64,000 bases of DNA from Brucella tritici (GCF_008932295.1 NZ_WBWA01000001.1:186001-250000); one strand, 5' to 3'. Shown: positions 29,539 to 39,127, counted from the first letter of the stretch. Notes: generated by a model not told the origin, from the letters alone. Numbers and translations are program-made.

Positions 29539-30744
29539 ATGATGAGCACGATGACGTCTCACGACAGCGCAACGAAGGCGGCCGGTTTCAACTGGCCGCT
29601 TCTGGCGCTGGCAATCGGTGCCTTCGGTATTGGCACCACGGAATTTGCACCGATGGGTCTGCTGCCGGTCATTGCCGACGGGGTTGACGTTTCCATCCCG
29701 ACCGCCGGCCTTCTGGTCAGCGCCTATGCCATCGGCGTGATGGTTGGCGCACCGATCATGACGCTTGCCTTCGGGCGGTTCGGCAAACGCACGGCCCTGA
29801 TGCTGCTGATGGGCATATTCACGCTCGGCAACATCCTGTCGGCTCTTGCGCCGGATTACTGGACGCTGCTTGCAGCGCGCCTGGTAACGAGCCTCAATCA
29901 CGGTGCGTTTTTCGGGCTTGGCTCCATTGTTGCTGCCAGCGTTGTACCGCCTGAAAAGCGGGCAAGCGCCGTTGCCACCATGTTCATGGGTCTGACGATT
30001 GCGAATATCGGCGGCGTCCCGGCTGCGACCTGGATTGGCCAGCAGATCGGCTGGCGCATGTCGTTCGCCGGTACTGCTGTTCTGGGTCTGCTCGCCATCG
30101 CGGCGCTCTGGCTTTCGCTGCCGCGTGGCGAGGCAGGCAAGATGCCCGACATCCGTCGTGAGCTCGGCGTCCTGATGCGCCCGACCGTGCTTATGTCGCT
30201 CGCAACGACCGTCATGGGCGCTGGTGCCATGTTCACGCTCTACACCTATGTAGCGCCTGTACTGGCCGACCTTACAAGCGCTTCGGAAGGTTTCGTGACG
30301 CTGGCGCTCATTCTTATCGGCGTGGGCTTCACTATCGGCAACGCGCTCGGCGGACGCCTCGCAGACTGGTCGCTCAATGGTGCTACGCGGATATTTCTTG
30401 CAGCGCTTGCCATCATCAGTCTGGCACTGCCGTTCCTGCTGGGAAGCCATATCGGTGCGGCAATCGGCCTGCTCGCCTGGGGTGCGGCAGCTTTCGCCAT
30501 CGTTCCTCCGGTTCAGACCCGCGTGATGCAGGCTGCATCGGAAGCACCGGGGCTGGCATCGTCGATCAATATCGGCGCGTTCAACCTCGGCAATGCGGTG
30601 GGCGCGGCCCTTGGCGGCGGCGTCATCAGCGCAGGCTATGGCTATGCAGCCATTCCCGTCGCAGGCGGCCTTCTGGCAGCGGCAGGACTATTGTTCACAC
30701 TGTCTCGCCGCCCGAAAACAGCGCTGGCTCCATCAGCCTGCTAA
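29539..30744 (+). CDS. MFS transporter, DHA1-type (AraJ/PbuE-like) exporter
   Basis: 401-residue, 12-helix carrier of the drug:H+ antiporter-1 family. IGTTEFAPMGLLPVIA is the family helix-1 motif and LVTSLNHGAFFGLGS the conserved helix-4 motif. Tight coupling to the aldo/keto reductase suggests export of sugars, purines or toxic small molecules. The stop overlaps the end of the convergent ABC permease by 4 bp. Confidence 0.87.
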   Translation: MMSTMTSHDSATKAAGFNWPLLALAIGAFGIGTTEFAPMGLLPVIADGVDVSIPTAGLLVSAYAIGVMVGAPIMTLAFGRFGKRTALMLLMGIFTLGNILSALAPDYWTLLAARLVTSLNHGAFFGLGSIVAASVVPPEKRASAVATMFMGLTIANIGGVPAATWIGQQIGWRMSFAGTAVLGLLAIAALWLSLPRGEAGKMPDIRRELGVLMRPTVLMSLATTVMGAGAMFTLYTYVAPVLADLTSASEGFVTLALILIGVGFTIGNALGGRLADWSLNGATRIFLAALAIISLALPFLLGSHIGAAIGLLAWGAAAFAIVPPVQTRVMQAASEAPGLASSINIGAFNLGNAVGAALGGGVISAGYGYAAIPVAGGLLAAAGLLFTLSRRPKTALAPSAC

Positions 30745-31877
30745 TCCAACGTTCTCCTGAAGCGCAGAAGCGCCAGCGACGCAAACAGGAACACGAAGAA
30801 TATGAGGGCGTTCACTTCTCCGGCAATGTCGGAGAGGTGCGCGCCCTTAAGCATAACGGCACGGACGATCCGCAGAAAATGCGTCAGCGGAAAAATCTCG
30901 CCCAGCGCCTGCGCCCAATCGGGCATACCCCGAAACGGGAACATGAAACCGGACAGCATCAGCGATGGCAGGAAGAAGAAGAAGGTAAGCTGCATGGCCT
31001 GCATCTGTGTGCGCGAAGCCGTCGAGATCGTGTAGCCGAGCAGGACCAGCGACAGGACGAAAATCAGCACGCAGGTCAGCAGAAGCGCCAGCGATCCCAC
31101 AAAAGGCACGCCGAACAGAAGCTTGGCCGCGACCAGCACGACCACAACCTGCACGCCGCCGACGACCAAAAATGGCAGAACCTTGCCCAGCATGATTTCG
31201 GCAGGCGTGGCGGGCATTGCAAGCAGGTTTTCCATCGTGCCGCGTTCTGTCTCGCGGGTCAGCGCCATGGCTGTCATCATCACCATGGTCATTTGCAGGA
31301 TGACGCCCAACAGACCGGGAACAATATTATACTGCGACACGCCTTCCGGATTATAACGCCGATGCACAATGACCTGTAGCTGGCTTCGCGCGGCATCTGC
31401 AGCCTCAGCCTGCTTGCCCTGTTCACGCAGGAGTGCCTGACTTGCGACGGTTCCAAGCGTGGAAACGGCACCGCTTGCCACTGACGGATCGGTCGCATCG
31501 GCTTCGATCAGAATTTGCGGCTGTTCGCCTGCATCGACACGCCTTGCGAAATCCGACGGGATCGTCACCACGAAGGAAACCGTGCCATTGGCAATCAGTG
31601 CCTCGGCTTCCGCCGCACTTTGCACGACATGGTTAAAGCGGTAATAGCCCGTGGCTTCCAGAGCGGAAATCATGGCGCGCGTATAATGATCCTGGCTGGT
31701 TACAACCAGCGCGCTCGGCAGGCTTTTCGGATCATTATTGATGGCAAAGCCGAAGAGCAGCAGTTGCATCAACGGCACGACCAGCATCATGGCGAAGGTG
31801 ATGCGGTCACGCCGCATCTGGATGAATTCCTTCACCAGCATTGCGCCAAGACGCTCAAACGAGAACCAGCCATTCAT
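30741..31877 (-). CDS. ABC-2 type exporter permease (YhhJ/YbhR-like)
   Basis: 378-residue permease with one N-terminal helix (MMLVVPLMQLLLFGFAIN), a large periplasmic domain (about residues 55-180) and five C-terminal helices, the ABC-2 layout. The motif ETERGTMENLLAMPATPAEIMLGK is characteristic. Starts 4 bp inside the ATPase stop (ATGA). Only one permease is present, whereas E. coli has two (ybhS/ybhR), so it may act as a homodimer. Confidence 0.88.
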   Translation of the reverse strand: MNGWFSFERLGAMLVKEFIQMRRDRITFAMMLVVPLMQLLLFGFAINNDPKSLPSALVVTSQDHYTRAMISALEATGYYRFNHVVQSAAEAEALIANGTVSFVVTIPSDFARRVDAGEQPQILIEADATDPSVASGAVSTLGTVASQALLREQGKQAEAADAARSQLQVIVHRRYNPEGVSQYNIVPGLLGVILQMTMVMMTAMALTRETERGTMENLLAMPATPAEIMLGKVLPFLVVGGVQVVVVLVAAKLLFGVPFVGSLALLLTCVLIFVLSLVLLGYTISTASRTQMQAMQLTFFFFLPSLMLSGFMFPFRGMPDWAQALGEIFPLTHFLRIVRAVMLKGAHLSDIAGEVNALIFFVFLFASLALLRFRRTLD

Positions 31878-32824
31878 TGCTTGCTGCTCCCGGAATTTCT
31901 GCCCTTCGACATATTGTCCTGGGCATTGGCCATGAACTGGATGAACACATCCTCTAGGCTGGTTTCACCTGCCTCGACGGTAACGCCCTCACGATGCCTG
32001 ATCTTTTCCAGAGCTGCCTCAAGCTTCGCCCTGTCGGACCCCACGACGTGCAGTGTCGCACCGAATGGCGCTACCTGCTCGACACCCGGTTCACCCTCCA
32101 GTTCGCGCGCCACTTCGCCCAGCGTCGGACCGTTGACGATGAAGGTCGTCAGTCCCGCTTTATCGATGACGTCCCGGACGGTTCCCGTCGCCAATAGCTT
32201 GCCATAGGAAATATAGCTGATGCGGTGGCAGCGTTCGGCTTCATCCATGTAATGGGTTGAGACGAGCACAGTCAGCCCGCCATCGGCGAGGCGATGTATC
32301 TCGTCCCAGAAGTCGCGCCGTGCCTTCGGATCGACCCCGGCAGTCGGCTCATCCAGCAGCAGAAGCTTTGGCTTGTGCATGATACAGGCCGCCAGTGCCA
32401 ACCGCTGCTTCCAGCCGCCGGAAAGCGTGCCCGCCAACTGGTCTCCGCGAGAGGTCAGGCCCAGTTCCTCAAGTGTCCGTGCCACATGTTCCTTCACCGG
32501 CTTCAACCGGTAGAGACGCGCAACGAATTCAAGGTTTTCGGCAATGGTCAGGTCTTCATAGAATGAAAAACGCTGCGTCATGTAACCGACTTCGCGCTTG
32601 ATCTTCAGCCCTTCGGTACGAAGATCGAAACCCAGCACCTTCCCTTCGCCCTCGTCGGGCGTCAGCAGCCCGCACATCATGCGGATCGTGGTCGTCTTGC
32701 CCGAACCGTTCGGCCCCAGAAAGCCGACAATCTCGCCCTCGGCCACCGACATGCTCACATGATCGACGACCGTAGCGTCACCGAACCGCTTGACGAGACC
32801 TTTGACATCGATAGCGTTCGACAT
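31874..32824 (-). CDS. ABC exporter ATP-binding protein (YbhF-like, single ATPase domain)
   Basis: 316-residue ATPase. Walker A GPNGSGKTTT, signature LSGGWKQRL, Walker B LLLLDEPTAGVDP and the His switch STHYMDEAE are intact, followed by a C-terminal regulatory tail (about residues 220-300). ATG at 32824 has GGAGG 5 nt upstream; an in-frame GTG two codons earlier is inside that site. E. coli YbhF has two ATPase domains; this one has one and is half the length. Gene 12 bp after the HlyD gene. Confidence 0.9.
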   Translation of the reverse strand: MSNAIDVKGLVKRFGDATVVDHVSMSVAEGEIVGFLGPNGSGKTTTIRMMCGLLTPDEGEGKVLGFDLRTEGLKIKREVGYMTQRFSFYEDLTIAENLEFVARLYRLKPVKEHVARTLEELGLTSRGDQLAGTLSGGWKQRLALAACIMHKPKLLLLDEPTAGVDPKARRDFWDEIHRLADGGLTVLVSTHYMDEAERCHRISYISYGKLLATGTVRDVIDKAGLTTFIVNGPTLGEVARELEGEPGVEQVAPFGATLHVVGSDRAKLEAALEKIRHREGVTVEAGETSLEDVFIQFMANAQDNMSKGRNSGSSKQ

Positions 32825-32836
32825 TGCCACCTCCGC

Positions 32837-33781
32837 CTATCGGGCAGCCAGATCGACATCCACGATCTGACCGGGCTGCAGAGGCGATGCGGGATCGACC
32901 GGATGCGCCTCGACGAGATAGACAAGCTTCTGGCGCGTTTCAAGCGAGTAGATGACGGGCGGTGTGAACTCGGGATCGGGCGAAACATAGCTCACACGCG
33001 CTTGCAGGCCAGGCGCGCAACCATCGCAGCGCACGGACAGCATATCGCCCACCCGCACCGCCGAAAACTTGTCTTCCGGAATATAGACCTTCAGCTTGAC
33101 CGCACCGTCCGGCAACATGGTCAGCACCGGTGCGGACGGACCCGCAATATCGCCCGGATTACGGATGACATCGGTGATCCGGCCCGGCGCGGGTGCTTCA
33201 ATCGTTCGCTTGGTCAGATGCCAGCGTGCGGAATCAAGCTGCGCTTCGGCGCTCTTGACGGCATTTTCCGCCGCCTTGATCTCTTCCGGGCGCGCGGGCA
33301 AGCGACCAACCGCCAGATTGGCTGTGGCCTGATTGATCGAGGCCTCAGCCACTTCCACCTTGGTGGCCGCGTCGTCAAGCTGTGCCTGCGTCATCACCCC
33401 GCGTTTGGTCAGGTCCTGCGTACGCAAAAGCGTTCTCTGGGCATCGTCTGCCTGTGCCTTTGCTGTCCTGACGGCCGCATCCAGAACTGCAATTTCATCG
33501 GGACGCTTGCCAACCTGCAAATCCGCCAGTTGCGCGCGGGCCTGCGCCAGCGCCGCGTCGGCCTGCGCAACGGCGATCTTTGCGTCCGTGTCCTCCGTCT
33601 TTGCTATCGGCTTGCCCGGTTCGACGCGATCACCACGCCTGACGGCAACGGACTGAACCTGCGCCACTTCCAGCGGTGCAAGCTGCACGAATTCACCCTC
33701 AACATAACCAACGGCAAGAGGCTGCGCACTACATGCGGCGAAGAGATAAGAAGCAAAAGGAACCATACAGAGAATGCTCAT
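32837..33781 (-). CDS. HlyD-family periplasmic adaptor (YbhG-like)
   Basis: 314-residue membrane-fusion protein. N-terminus has a hydrophobic segment ending FAACSAQ that resembles a lipobox (Cys near residue 17), then lipoyl-like half (QSVAVRRGDRVEPG), a coiled-coil hairpin (about residues 65-180, rich in Ala/Glu/Asp/Lys) and a beta-barrel (APAPGRITDVIRNPGD). ATG at 33781 overlaps the TetR stop (ATGA). It links the ABC-2 exporter to an outer-membrane channel. Confidence 0.88.
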   Translation of the reverse strand: MSILCMVPFASYLFAACSAQPLAVGYVEGEFVQLAPLEVAQVQSVAVRRGDRVEPGKPIAKTEDTDAKIAVAQADAALAQARAQLADLQVGKRPDEIAVLDAAVRTAKAQADDAQRTLLRTQDLTKRGVMTQAQLDDAATKVEVAEASINQATANLAVGRLPARPEEIKAAENAVKSAEAQLDSARWHLTKRTIEAPAPGRITDVIRNPGDIAGPSAPVLTMLPDGAVKLKVYIPEDKFSAVRVGDMLSVRCDGCAPGLQARVSYVSPDPEFTPPVIYSLETRQKLVYLVEAHPVDPASPLQPGQIVDVDLAAR

Positions 33782-34485
33782 GCCAACACCTCGCCGTTTT
33801 TGGCGGCGTCCTTCGCTGCAAGAATAGCCATGAGATTCTGGCGTGCGATTGCCGCAACAGCCGCCGCCTCTTCCGCACCCATCGTGGACCAGCCCATGCG
33901 CCGTTTCACCGCCTCCCGGCCAATGCGGAAATAAACAACCTGCCCAAGCAGGGTGAAGACGAGAAGCCGCGTAGCCTCGCTCTCGGCAGGTTCGCCCGTC
34001 GCGACTTCCCAGATGGCGCACAGCCTTTTGTGCGTTGGCTCGAAAACACCGGAATAGATGCGATCGAGCGCCGCCGTCGGATGCGCCAGCTCACGCAAAA
34101 GGAACTGGACGATCTCGCCGGATTGCGGTTGTGCGACGATGAAATACGTCATCCGCTCCAGCGCCAGACCAAGCTGCTGACGGGCCGTTTCCTTCGTTTC
34201 GGCAGGCGCACTGATCACACCGTGGTGCCCGAGCGCCTGCCCCGCTATGCCCTGTATCGTTTCGACAATATAGTCTGCCGCCGCCAGCCGCAGCCCTTCC
34301 TTGCCGCCGAAATGGTAGGCAATGGAACCGATATTCGCCTTGGCCATCCCGGCAATCTCGCGGGTCGATGTGGCGTCAAAGCCCTTCGAACCAAACAGTT
34401 GCAAGGCCGCATGGATCAGCGCCATCCGCGTCTGATCGACCGAAGGTGACGGAGGCTCTTGTCCTGCATGTTTCGTTTTGCTCAT
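33778..34485 (-). CDS. TetR/AcrR regulator, CecR-like (DUF1956)
   Basis: 235-residue TetR protein. Helix-turn-helix in residues about 20-65 (TREIAGMAKANIGSIAYHF), then a C-terminal CecR-type ligand domain. It heads the regulator-adaptor-ATPase-permease operon in the same order as E. coli cecR-ybhGFSR. The 24-bp perfect palindrome at 34492-34515, 6 bp upstream of its start, is very probably its operator, so autoregulation is expected. Confidence 0.9.
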   Translation of the reverse strand: MSKTKHAGQEPPSPSVDQTRMALIHAALQLFGSKGFDATSTREIAGMAKANIGSIAYHFGGKEGLRLAAADYIVETIQGIAGQALGHHGVISAPAETKETARQQLGLALERMTYFIVAQPQSGEIVQFLLRELAHPTAALDRIYSGVFEPTHKRLCAIWEVATGEPAESEATRLLVFTLLGQVVYFRIGREAVKRRMGWSTMGAEEAAAVAAIARQNLMAILAAKDAAKNGEVLA

Positions 34486-34491
34486 ATCATG

Positions 34492-34515
34492 ATTTAATCA
34501 ATCGATTGATTAAAT
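34492..34515. promoter_or_regulatory. TetR operator: perfect 24-bp palindrome
   Basis: Arms ATTTAATCAATC and GATTGATTAAAT, with no mismatch and no spacer, 6 bp upstream of the TetR start codon. AT-rich and centred in the presumed core promoter, as for a self-repressing TetR. Confidence 0.82.
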
Positions 34516-34589
34516 GTCAAGCATAACAGAACCCAAAGCGCCGATCTTGGATCAGCACCTTGGATCCTACTGAAAATTATAGACGTCGT

Positions 34590-36068
34590 TCAGCCTCGTC
34601 TTCCAACATGTCGACCGACAGCAATCGGTGTCGGCATCTCGCGGTGTGTGTGAGAAAGCCCCTCCAATACGGCCAGAATTTCGGTCTTCGCAGCGACCGC
34701 CTTGCCCGCCTTGCTGTCGACATGAAGCAACATCTGCTCGGCGCTGGCAATCTCCGTATCGCCACGCCGGAGGCTGTGAAAGACATGTGCGCGCTTCTCG
34801 TCGAAGGAGAGCAACTGCGTTTCGACATGCAGCGCATCGCCTGCCTTGGCCTCGCCGCGATGCATGATATGGGTTTCGACCGTGTAGTAGCTGTGACCGG
34901 ATTTCAGATAGGCTTCGTCCACACCGATATGCGCCAGAAACCTGTCCGTCGTCTGGCCAAATACATCAAGATAACGATGCTCGGTCATATGTCCGTTATA
35001 GTCGATCCATTCCGGGATGACGCGCGCATCCAGTAGGCGCAATGGACCGGAACCTGCCTTGGAAGAACCCGCAGCCGCATCGAGCCGTGCTGTATAGGCG
35101 TTGAGAAGCGCGCCTGCGCCCCAACCCTTGCCATTTTGCTGATGCGCGAGAGCGCGAATGATCGCGACCAGATTTTCGTCACGAATCCGCTCCAGATCGC
35201 GAATTGAAAGCCCTTCATTTTGCGCGTCCGACTGGTCCGCGATGCGGTTGATGAGGCTGTCATCGAGATCGGGCACATCTGTCAGCTTCGTCCATGGCCA
35301 TTGCAACGCAGGCCCGAACTGGGCCAGGAAGTGCCGCATGCCTGCCGGACCACCGGCAATGCGATAGGTCTGGAACAGCCCCATCTGCGCCCAGCGAAGC
35401 CCGAACGAATAGCGGATGATATCGTCAATCTGCTCGACCGTGGCGATACCGTCACGCACGAGCCACAATGCCTCGCGCCACAGCGCTTCCAGAAGCCGGT
35501 CGCCAACAAAAGCGTCGATCTCCTTTTCGAGCACGACCGGCTCCATTCCGGTCTGGCGGTAGAGCGCGGACGCACTTTCGATTGTCGATACGGAAGTCTT
35601 GCCTCCCGGCACCAGTTCAACCAGCGGCAACAGGTAAACGGGATTGTAGGGATGCGCGATCAAGAGGCGCTCCGGATGCCGTAACCCAGCCTGCAACTTG
35701 CTTGGAAGAAAACCGGAGGTGGACGAAGCGATCAGTGCATCGTCTGCACAAGCGGCTTCAATCTCCGCCAGCACGGCAAGTTTCAGGTCGAGACGCTCGG
35801 GCACGCTTTCCTGAACAAGCACCGCGCCTGCCACCGCCTCCGCCAGCGAAGAGGAAAACGACAATTGCCCCTCCTGCGGAAGGCGCACGGTGGTCAGCGC
35901 TGCCAGCGCCTTGCGCGCATTATCGAGAATGTGTTCGGTCGTCGCCTTTGCATCGGGCGACGGATCGTAAACAGCAACGTCGAAACCGTTCAGCAGAAAG
36001 CGTGCGGCCCAGCCGCTGCCGATGACGCCGCTGCCGATGCAGGCAATCTTGGGAGAATGGCTGTTCAT
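34590..36068 (-). CDS. L-carnitine dehydrogenase fused to betainyl-CoA thioesterase
   Basis: 492-residue fusion. Residues 1-about 315 are a 3-hydroxyacyl-CoA-dehydrogenase-type enzyme: NAD motif GSGVIGSGWAARF, catalytic His in HPYNPVYLLPLVELVPG. Residues about 340-492 are a hot-dog thioesterase with VIPEWIDYNGHMTEHRY. L-carnitine dehydrogenase (CdhA/LcdH) makes 3-dehydrocarnitine; the thioesterase (CdhB-like) frees glycine betaine from betainyl-CoA. In some rhizobia both are one protein as here. ATG at 36068 lies 5 bp after the BKACE stop; an overlapping GTG at 36077 is the alternative. Confidence 0.88.
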   Translation of the reverse strand: MNSHSPKIACIGSGVIGSGWAARFLLNGFDVAVYDPSPDAKATTEHILDNARKALAALTTVRLPQEGQLSFSSSLAEAVAGAVLVQESVPERLDLKLAVLAEIEAACADDALIASSTSGFLPSKLQAGLRHPERLLIAHPYNPVYLLPLVELVPGGKTSVSTIESASALYRQTGMEPVVLEKEIDAFVGDRLLEALWREALWLVRDGIATVEQIDDIIRYSFGLRWAQMGLFQTYRIAGGPAGMRHFLAQFGPALQWPWTKLTDVPDLDDSLINRIADQSDAQNEGLSIRDLERIRDENLVAIIRALAHQQNGKGWGAGALLNAYTARLDAAAGSSKAGSGPLRLLDARVIPEWIDYNGHMTEHRYLDVFGQTTDRFLAHIGVDEAYLKSGHSYYTVETHIMHRGEAKAGDALHVETQLLSFDEKRAHVFHSLRRGDTEIASAEQMLLHVDSKAGKAVAAKTEILAVLEGLSHTHREMPTPIAVGRHVGRRG

Positions 36069-36073
36069 GGATT

Positions 36074-36979
36074 TCACCAGCGCTTTGTAAGCTTGAGTTT
36101 TTCGCGGACTTCAGCAGGCGTCAGAACCTTCGTTCCCATATTGACGGCGATGGCTTTGGCCCGTTCGACCAGATCGCCATTCGACGCCAGAACGCCCTTG
36201 TCGAGCCAGATATTGTCTTCGAGCCCCACACGGATATTGCCACCCGCCAGCACGGCAAGGGCCGCATAAGGCAACTGATTACGGCCAATGGAGAACGCCG
36301 AGAAAATCCAGTTATCCGGCAGGTTGTGGAGGATGGATACCAGCGTCGCCAGATCGTCCGGCGCGCCCCATGGAATACCCATGCACAGCTGCACCAGAAC
36401 CGGGTCATCAAGCAGGCCCTGCTGTTGCAGCCATTGGGCGAGCGGCAGATGGCCGGTGTCGAAAATCTCGATCTCCGGGCGCACGCCAAGCCGCTGTATC
36501 TGCCCGGCCATTTCCCTGAGCATGGCGGGCGTGTTGGTCATCACATAATCGCCTTCACCGAAATTCATCGTGCCGCAATCCAGCGTGCAGATTTCCGGCA
36601 AGAGTTCAGCAACATGCGCAAGCCGTTCCGTTGCGCCCGCCATATCGGTCTTGGCGGCATCGGGCGGCAGCGGGGCTTCTGCCGACCCAAAGACCAGATC
36701 GCCGCCGACACCTGCCGTCAGGTTCAGCACGATATCGACACCAGACGCCCGGATGTGGTCCACAACCTCGCGGAAAAGCTCCAGCTTGCGCGATGGCTCA
36801 CCCGTTTCCGGATCGCGCACATGAATATGCGCGACAGCGGCACCCGCTTCGGCACTCTCAATGGCCGCATCCGCGATCTGGCGCGGCGTGATCGGCACCT
36901 TGTTCGAGCGGTGCGTGGTGGCTCCGGCACCGGTGACGGCGGCGGTGATGAATATTTCGCGGGCGGGCTTTAAAGGCAT
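36074..36979 (-). CDS. BKACE-family dehydrocarnitine cleavage enzyme (DUF849)
   Basis: 301-residue beta-keto acid cleavage enzyme. ITAAVTGAG near the N-terminus, zinc ligands in AHIHVRDPETGEPS and a conserved Glu in GLEDNIWL near the C-terminus are family landmarks. With acetyl-CoA the carnitine-pathway member turns 3-dehydrocarnitine into acetoacetate and betainyl-CoA. ATG at 36979 has GAGGGAAA upstream. Immediately upstream of the carnitine dehydrogenase-thioesterase and divergent from the AraC regulator, so the role is well supported by context. Confidence 0.88.
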   Translation of the reverse strand: MPLKPAREIFITAAVTGAGATTHRSNKVPITPRQIADAAIESAEAGAAVAHIHVRDPETGEPSRKLELFREVVDHIRASGVDIVLNLTAGVGGDLVFGSAEAPLPPDAAKTDMAGATERLAHVAELLPEICTLDCGTMNFGEGDYVMTNTPAMLREMAGQIQRLGVRPEIEIFDTGHLPLAQWLQQQGLLDDPVLVQLCMGIPWGAPDDLATLVSILHNLPDNWIFSAFSIGRNQLPYAALAVLAGGNIRVGLEDNIWLDKGVLASNGDLVERAKAIAVNMGTKVLTPAEVREKLKLTKRW

Positions 36980-37070
36980 GATCGTTTCCCTCAATTTTCG
37001 CCGAGCTTGACAGGTCGTGAAATGCCGGGATTATCATTTTACGAAATCTATTTGGCGAAGAGCGAAACGT

Positions 37071-38024
37071 ATGATCTTTGAACCCTCCGACGAAGAACTG
37101 AGCGTTACCTTGCTGGTCCTGCCGGATTGTTCGCTTATGTCATTGGCTGCAACGCTGGACCCCATGCGCGGCGCCAACCGCGTGACGGGCCGCTCGCTTT
37201 ATCGCTGGCGGGTGGTGTCGCCGGATGGCAGCGATCCCGTCACATCCAGCGGCCTCAAAGTTGCGGCCAATGGCCGTTTCGAGGCTGGCGCGCAGGATAT
37301 TCTTATTATCGTCAGCGCTTTTCACGCGCTGGAACATGCGACGCCGAAGCTTCTCGCCATGCTGCGCCAGGCGGCCAAGCAATCGAAACTCGTCGTGGGT
37401 GTGGAAGCCGGGTCATGGGTGCTGGCAAAGGCAGGATTGCTGAACGGACGTAAGGCAACAACGCACTGGGAAGACATGGAAGCATTCTCGCAGCGCTTCC
37501 CGGACGTCGAAATGCAATCGGATCGTTGGGTGCGGGATGGAGCTTTTCTGACAACCGGAGGTGCGGCACCGGCGCTTGACATGATGCTGGCGCTCATTCG
37601 CGCCCGCCACGGCTATTCCATCGCGCTGGATGTGGCGAGCCTCTACATCTACGACGAGGTGAAACAGGCTTCCGATGCGCAGCCGCTGGTATCCCTCGGC
37701 CGTTTGCTTAACCGCGAACCACGACTGGCAGATGCCATAAAAATCATGGAAACCCATATCGACCGCCCGATCCCCGTGTCGAGCATCGCCCGAAGACTTG
37801 GGCTTTCAACGCGCAGCCTTGAATTGCTGTTCGCCAATGTGATCGGGCAGTCACCGGGCAATTACTATCTGTCGCTTCGGCTGAAAGCGGCCCGGCGGCT
37901 GATCCTTGATACGCATCTCTCCATGGCGGATACAGCGGAACAGACCGGCTTTTCGTCGATCAGTTCGCTGTCGCGCGCCTTCAAGCGGCATTTCGGTCAA
38001 TCGCCGAGCAAGCTGCGGCAGTAG
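37071..38024 (+). CDS. GlxA-type AraC regulator, CdhR-like
   Basis: 317-residue regulator: residues about 8-190 are a DJ-1/PfpI (GATase1-like) domain with VVGVEAGSWVLAKAGLLNG, where a nucleophile-elbow position is Ala-Gly rather than Cys, so it is a sensor, not an enzyme. Residues about 215-317 carry two AraC helix-turn-helices (SSIARRLGLSTRSLELLF; SMADTAEQTGFSSISSLSRA). This layout matches CdhR, GbdR and related regulators of carnitine and betaine genes. ATG at 37071 fits the family; 18 extra codons upstream are possible. Divergent from the carnitine genes. Confidence 0.87.
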   Translation: MIFEPSDEELSVTLLVLPDCSLMSLAATLDPMRGANRVTGRSLYRWRVVSPDGSDPVTSSGLKVAANGRFEAGAQDILIIVSAFHALEHATPKLLAMLRQAAKQSKLVVGVEAGSWVLAKAGLLNGRKATTHWEDMEAFSQRFPDVEMQSDRWVRDGAFLTTGGAAPALDMMLALIRARHGYSIALDVASLYIYDEVKQASDAQPLVSLGRLLNREPRLADAIKIMETHIDRPIPVSSIARRLGLSTRSLELLFANVIGQSPGNYYLSLRLKAARRLILDTHLSMADTAEQTGFSSISSLSRAFKRHFGQSPSKLRQ

Positions 38025-38036
38025 CGGACGGGTTTC

Positions 38037-38972
38037 TTACAGACCAAGCCCCGACTTCACCTCTGCGAGCGCGGGCTTGCCGTCGAAAGTGGTCACGCCG
38101 TCAAGCCACGCATCAAGCTGCGCCGGGTTGTCCTTGATCCATTTCGTGACGGCGTCCTTGGCTTCCATGCTGTCGTTCAGGATCATGTTCATCATCGTGC
38201 TTTCCATCTCCGTGCTGAACTTAAGGTTCGACAGAAAGCGTGAGACATTGGGGCAATCCGCTGCATAGCCCTTGCGGGTCAATGTTTCGACGGTTGCGGC
38301 GCCATCATCCGGTCCGAACAGGTTTTCGCCATTTTCCAGATAGGTGAGCTTATAGCGAATATTCATCGGATGCGGCGTCCACGCGAAAAACACAACGGGC
38401 TCATCCTTGCGCACCGCGTTTTGAACCTGCGAAAGCATGGCCTGCTCGCTCGATTCCGCGAGCTGGAAATCCTTCAGGCCAAACTTGTCCTTCTCGACCA
38501 TCGACTGGATCGTGGCGTTGGCGCTGCTGCCAGCCTCAATACCGTAGATCTTGCCGCCAAGCTGATCCTTGAACTTCGCGATATCAGCGTAGTTCTTGAT
38601 GCCGAGATCCTTGCCTGTTGCTGCAAGACCAATCTTGGCGCCTTCGAGATTGACACCAGCCTGCTCGACCTTCTTTCCTTCGATATAGGGTTTGCGCGCT
38701 TCTTCCTGAAGCGGCATCCAGTTACCGAGGAAAATATCGATCTGTCCATTTTCCAGCGACTGGAAGGTGACCGGCACGGAAAGAATGGTTGTCTGCGGCT
38801 CATACCCGGCTTTTTCAAGCAGCAAAGAAGCGAGCGCTGTCGTCGCAGTAATGTCGGTCCAGCCGACATCGGAGAATTTGGGTGCCTTGCAGTTTGCGCC
38901 TTCAGCGGCATGCGCCTGCACGCTGGCAAGGCTGGCGACGCTTGCTGCAAGCAAAAGAACGATGCGTTTCAT
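38037..38972 (-). CDS. Quaternary-amine ABC transporter substrate-binding protein (carnitine/choline/betaine)
   Basis: 311-residue periplasmic OpuAC-type binding protein with a signal peptide ending near AHAAEGA (about residue 22). Mature landmarks: FSDVGWTDITATTALASLLL, LPVTFQ-like VPVTFQSLENGQIDIFLGNW, and FAWTPHPMN, with aromatic residues suited to a cation-pi box. Two cysteines (NCKAP; AADCPN) could form a disulfide as in choline-binding ChoX. Stands without its own permease or ATPase, like CaiX, which works with a shared transporter. ATG at 38972 has GGGGAG. Carnitine is the likely ligand from context. Confidence 0.85.
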   Translation of the reverse strand: MKRIVLLLAASVASLASVQAHAAEGANCKAPKFSDVGWTDITATTALASLLLEKAGYEPQTTILSVPVTFQSLENGQIDIFLGNWMPLQEEARKPYIEGKKVEQAGVNLEGAKIGLAATGKDLGIKNYADIAKFKDQLGGKIYGIEAGSSANATIQSMVEKDKFGLKDFQLAESSEQAMLSQVQNAVRKDEPVVFFAWTPHPMNIRYKLTYLENGENLFGPDDGAATVETLTRKGYAADCPNVSRFLSNLKFSTEMESTMMNMILNDSMEAKDAVTKWIKDNPAQLDAWLDGVTTFDGKPALAEVKSGLGL

Positions 38973-39127
38973 TATCTTCTCCCCTTTGTTTTTATTGAGA
39001 ACAACATGATAGGGGAAACAGGAAACGCCTGTTCGCAATATACGCAATCATCTTTGCGTTTTGCGCAACCTTTGACCATTGATCAGTCGGGTCGATTTCT
39101 GAAAGCTGCGCAAAACCGGGGCGAAAT

